Below are positions 62,160-64,000 of a stretch of 64,000 nucleotides of DNA, piece by piece. A program made the translations under genes and the position numbers. Position 1 is the first letter of the stretch; each line of letters opens with the position of its first letter. The DNA comes from JAHZMA01 sp965205905. GTDB lineage: Bacteria > Pseudomonadota > Alphaproteobacteria > JABAAW01 > JAHZMA01. The notes below the pieces were generated by a model. It did not search any database, was not told the DNA's origin, and saw only the letters and a program-made list of their open reading frames with translations. The stretch covers positions 124,001 through 188,000 of the forward strand of contig CBDBHZ010000010.1 in assembly GCA_965205905.1 (NCBI GenBank), given 5' to 3'.

Positions 62160-62375
62160 AGTTTTTGTTGGGTATGGGGCGGGAGTCCTCGATGCGAGTA
62201 TTGAAACACAGCGGGGGGCATGGGGGGTCATTTTTGGCGATGGGCTTGCCCTCATCGCCTATAAAATGTCGCACCCCCCATATATTAATGAGTCCGCACC
62301 CCCCTTGATATTATAAACCAAAACCGCAAAGCCCCCCATATAAAAATGTGATGAGGCACGCGCAGGCTTTTATAT
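62160..62375 (+). repeat. Composite intergenic repeat block
   Basis: GAAACACAGCGGGGGGCATG, then GGGGGGTCATTTTTGGCGAT, CGCACCCCCC, CCCCCCATATATTAATG (62274-62290), CCGCACCCCCCTTGATATTA and CCGCAAAGCCCCCCATATAA. Two units are in tandem. The right end (AGGCACGCGCAGGCTTTTA) is the inverse of the copy at 26350. It lies in the gap before a minus-strand outer-membrane protein gene; no gene is supported in 62122-62390. Confidence 0.75.
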
Positions 62376-62390
62376 TGAGTAATCTTGCCC

Positions 62391-63134
62391 TCAAAACCCG
62401 AAAATGCCAAGCTCGATGCCTGATACTTCGTTATCGCCATAATTTTCATTAAACACACCCAACCGCATATAAAGTGGGTGATTTGCTTCTTCTATCTTAA
62501 ACTTTATCCCGATTGCCGAACGTTTGACTGTAATATCATCTAATTCTAAATTCAGTGTTGTCGCATTGTTGATTGCCCCATCATAGCTTGCTTTACCACG
62601 ACCATTGCCGTAACTCACAAAAATTTGCTGACCATCAGATAAGGGATTGCTATGAACAACGATATTAAAAAAATGAGAATCTGTTTCCCATGTTCCGCTA
62701 GATGTTACTGGTAAAGCGTTATCATGCCCTGTTGTTGCTGTTGTAACGGTATTTTTAATTAAATATTCAAGGCTGATATTTTTATCTAATTCTACACCTA
62801 ATAATATTCCTGCTGACCGCGTATCTTCAAATTCAAAACCCTGCACAACGCTGTTGTAGATAGGTGAGAATGCAAGAATAGCACCAACATAAAAATTAAA
62901 TTTATGGCGAACATTTGGCTTTATATCTTCGATAATATCGGGTGCTTCATCATCATTGTGGCAATGGGTATCGTAAATATTAAGGTGGGTTCTATCAATC
63001 GGTAGATAGACGGTATCAAGCAATATGCCATGACAGCCTTGCTCATTAACGGGCGATTCATGGGCGTGGCTGATGGCGGGGTGAAAACCATTCAATATTA
63101 TACTTATCATAAATAGTATAAAGATTTTTCTCAT
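62391..63134 (-). CDS. Outer-membrane beta-barrel-like protein
   Basis: A 247-residue protein with a signal peptide (IFILFMISIILNGFHPAISHA), a His/Asp/Glu-rich stretch (YDTHCHNDDEAPDIIEDI) that could bind metal, and amphipathic strands (KFNFYVGAILAFSP, GILLGVELDKNISLEYL, ITVKRSAIGIKFKIEEA, HPLYMRLGVFNENYG) ending GIELGIFGF with a terminal Phe. It resembles in outline the protein at 29463. Upstream sequence gives AGGG-like spacing before the ATG. Function unknown. Confidence 0.65.
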   Translation of the reverse strand: MRKIFILFMISIILNGFHPAISHAHESPVNEQGCHGILLDTVYLPIDRTHLNIYDTHCHNDDEAPDIIEDIKPNVRHKFNFYVGAILAFSPIYNSVVQGFEFEDTRSAGILLGVELDKNISLEYLIKNTVTTATTGHDNALPVTSSGTWETDSHFFNIVVHSNPLSDGQQIFVSYGNGRGKASYDGAINNATTLNLELDDITVKRSAIGIKFKIEEANHPLYMRLGVFNENYGDNEVSGIELGIFGF

Positions 63135-63157
63135 AGCGAAATTCCCTTTTTCAATAA

Positions 63158-63189
63158 CAAAAAAAGCTACTAGGAAAATCCTAGTAGCT
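63158..63189 (-). terminator. Rho-independent terminator (minus strand)
   Basis: AGCTACTAGGA (63165-63175) and TCCTAGTAGCT (63179-63189) form a perfect 11-bp stem with a 3-base loop. On the minus strand the stem is followed by a run of seven T residues. It would end a minus-strand transcript coming from 63197 upward, so that region probably is transcribed. Confidence 0.85.
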
Positions 63190-63196
63190 GGGAATT

Positions 63197-63259
63197 CTAT
63201 AACCGTTGATTACGATAAAAAACGGCGCGACGCTTTTTGGCATCGAAACGCTTGGACAT
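63197..63259 (-). CDS. Possible 20-residue basic peptide before a terminator
   Basis: On the minus strand an ATG at 63259 opens MSKRFDAKKRRAVFYRNQRL and stops 8 bases before the terminator stem. The frame stays open for 13 further codons upstream (IPHASAGKRRY before the Met), without ATG, GTG or TTG, so an ATT start is conceivable. A Lys/Arg-rich tiny protein of ribosomal-protein character or a noncoding RNA are both possible. Also in the transcribed region is a hairpin CACGGTTG/CAACCGTG (63341-63358). Not identified. Confidence 0.35.
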   Translation of the reverse strand: MSKRFDAKKRRAVFYRNQRL

Positions 63260-64000
63260 GTAGCGCCGCTTCCCAGCCGAAGCATGAGGAATGGTGCATC
63301 ATTTTGAGACGCAAAAATATTGGATAAATCGCGCCAAATCACGGTTGATGCAACCGTGCTTAATTATAAGAGGTTACGACAGCCCCACGCCTGAAAAATA
63401 ATCTCAAGCGATAGCGGTGATTATATGGGGTTAGGGAGTAGGAATGCAAGATATTAATATATTGGAGGTGCTAACCTCACTTCAGCCATTATAAATTTAA
63501 AAAATAACATATTTATAAAAATCTTGTAACTGAAACTTTTTTTTGGTATCAACATAATGTCGCAAATATAGATTTTGCCATATCATTAATGGGGGTGGCT
63601 CAAAGTTGCTGTGTGGGTTCGATTCTCACCATCCGTTCCATTTTCTTAAAAATAGTGGTTATCAAGTTGAAAAGTGATTTAATAATTGCTATTATAGTAT
63701 CAAATATAACAATAGATTGAAAGAGTTTATGATGAGCAAAAACGATGACTGGGTAAATGCATATCATGCCTACCAATGATGCGTGGAGAAGCTGATGCAA
63801 AAAAGCATAGGGATTATGGGAAAAAGAACAGAAGCGTGCTAGAGCAGATACAAAGCAAGATAGAAGAAAAACGTAAATTTGATTTGAGAAACAGTGCGAT
63901 TTACAACATCAAAAAGAGCGTCAACAAAGAAAATTAGATACTAAATCAATGAAGCACTTGGCAAGAGGCAGATGGTAATGGTTAAAAAAAGAATTTAACA
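63260..64000. other. Mostly gene-free stretch at the window end
   Basis: It holds the upstream part of the terminated minus-strand transcript (63260-63400), an AT-rich gap, a repeat-like CATTAATGGGGGTGG at about 63583-63598, the tRNA-like 3' fragment (63611-63640), and from 63690 on short hydrophilic frames (for example GLWEKEQKRARADTK and 63779-63937) that break repeatedly and look like remnants of a decayed gene. No intact gene is supported before the end. Confidence 0.4.
63611..63640 (+). other. tRNA-Gly-like 3' end without the rest of the tRNA
   Basis: GTGGGTTCGATTCTCACC is a T-arm (stem GTGGG/CTCAC with one G-T pair), followed by ATCCGTTCCA, an acceptor strand ending TCCA as in tRNA-Gly with U73. 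The 70 bases upstream have no matching acceptor strand (an ACGGATG-like sequence is absent) and no anticodon arm. This is the kind of fragment left at an attachment site by an element that integrates into a tRNA gene. Confidence 0.55.

Noticed and set aside
63165..63420. tmRNA, 6S RNA or RNase P RNA on the minus strand
   Set aside because: No tag ORF ending in an Ala-Ala motif, no RNase P P4 sequence and no 6S-like long bulged hairpin could be recognised.
63567..63640. Complete tRNA gene
   Set aside because: Only the T-arm and acceptor 3' strand are present; the upstream 45 bases do not provide D-arm, anticodon arm or matching acceptor strand.
63779..63937. 52-codon ORF near the window end
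   Set aside because: Hydrophilic, no ribosome binding site, and protein-like pieces (WEKEQKRARADTK) lie in a different frame; it looks like remnants of a decayed gene.

Overview
This window looks like a low-GC (roughly 40% by eye) alphaproteobacterial chromosome. Supporting signs are a heterotetrameric sarcosine oxidase operon with formate-tetrahydrofolate ligase, a plant/alphaproteobacterial-type glutamate-cysteine ligase, a Kdo transferase/LpxK lipid A block, a CckA-like hybrid kinase and an FlbD-type sigma-54 regulator in a flagellar cluster. The order or genus cannot be fixed from the sequence alone. No rRNA gene, complete tRNA or CRISPR array was found.

Layout. 61-3454: universal stress protein, Nfu Fe-S scaffold and a chemoreceptor. 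3551-10423 (minus): soxBDAG plus fhs, a sarcosine demethylation / one-carbon operon. 10628-11254: rpsU and divergent infA. 11273-15925: two DUF374 acyltransferases, waaA, lpxK and an N-formylglutamate amidohydrolase-like gene. 15926-18420: a small defence-like island (a DNA methyltransferase fused to a T5orf172/GIY-YIG-like domain, and a HEPN/Abi-like gene). 18428-22751: gshA, rsmE, ubiA and a LysM protein. 22752-26412: an accessory island with a degenerate M23-peptidase-like protein and a secreted ankyrin protein. 26523-28640: fliQ-fliR-flhB. 28641-33799: an accessory island with a STAS-like/membrane-protein pair, an outer-membrane protein and a large single-chain restriction-modification-like protein. 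33800-35560: CckA-like kinase. 35885-48910: one long flagellar run behind a sigma-54-like promoter, fliF, a 54-codon ORF, fliG, an oversized fliH, fliN, motA, flbD, flhA, an flhF-flhG fusion, a fliK-like gene and a possible T-fold protein. 48918-55396: surface and accessory genes (lipidated subtilase autotransporter, lipoprotein, ankyrin protein, broken hipA with hipB). 55399-59692: guaB, rpe, tpiA, purB. 59652-64000: a frameshifted exported helical protein, small genes, an outer-membrane protein and a tRNA-like 3' end.

The flagellar run builds the MS ring, C ring, export gate and stator and carries its own sigma-54 activator; the FlhF and FlhG relatives suggest control of flagellar position and number. 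Three observations there stand out. A 54-residue ORF between fliF and fliG repeats the pattern of the FliG-binding tail of FliF. FlhF and FlhG are joined in one polypeptide whose FlhF half lacks a recognisable TKxD guanine-specificity motif. FliH carries an acidic, repeat-rich extension of about 320 residues.

The second theme is a family of G/C-run-rich intergenic repeats, many ending in CCCCCCATATATTAATG or a close variant. They sit at the edges of the accessory islands, often begin at or next to stop codons, and in two places supply a start or stop codon of the neighbouring gene. All functional calls come from reading motifs by eye; no database search or alignment was run.
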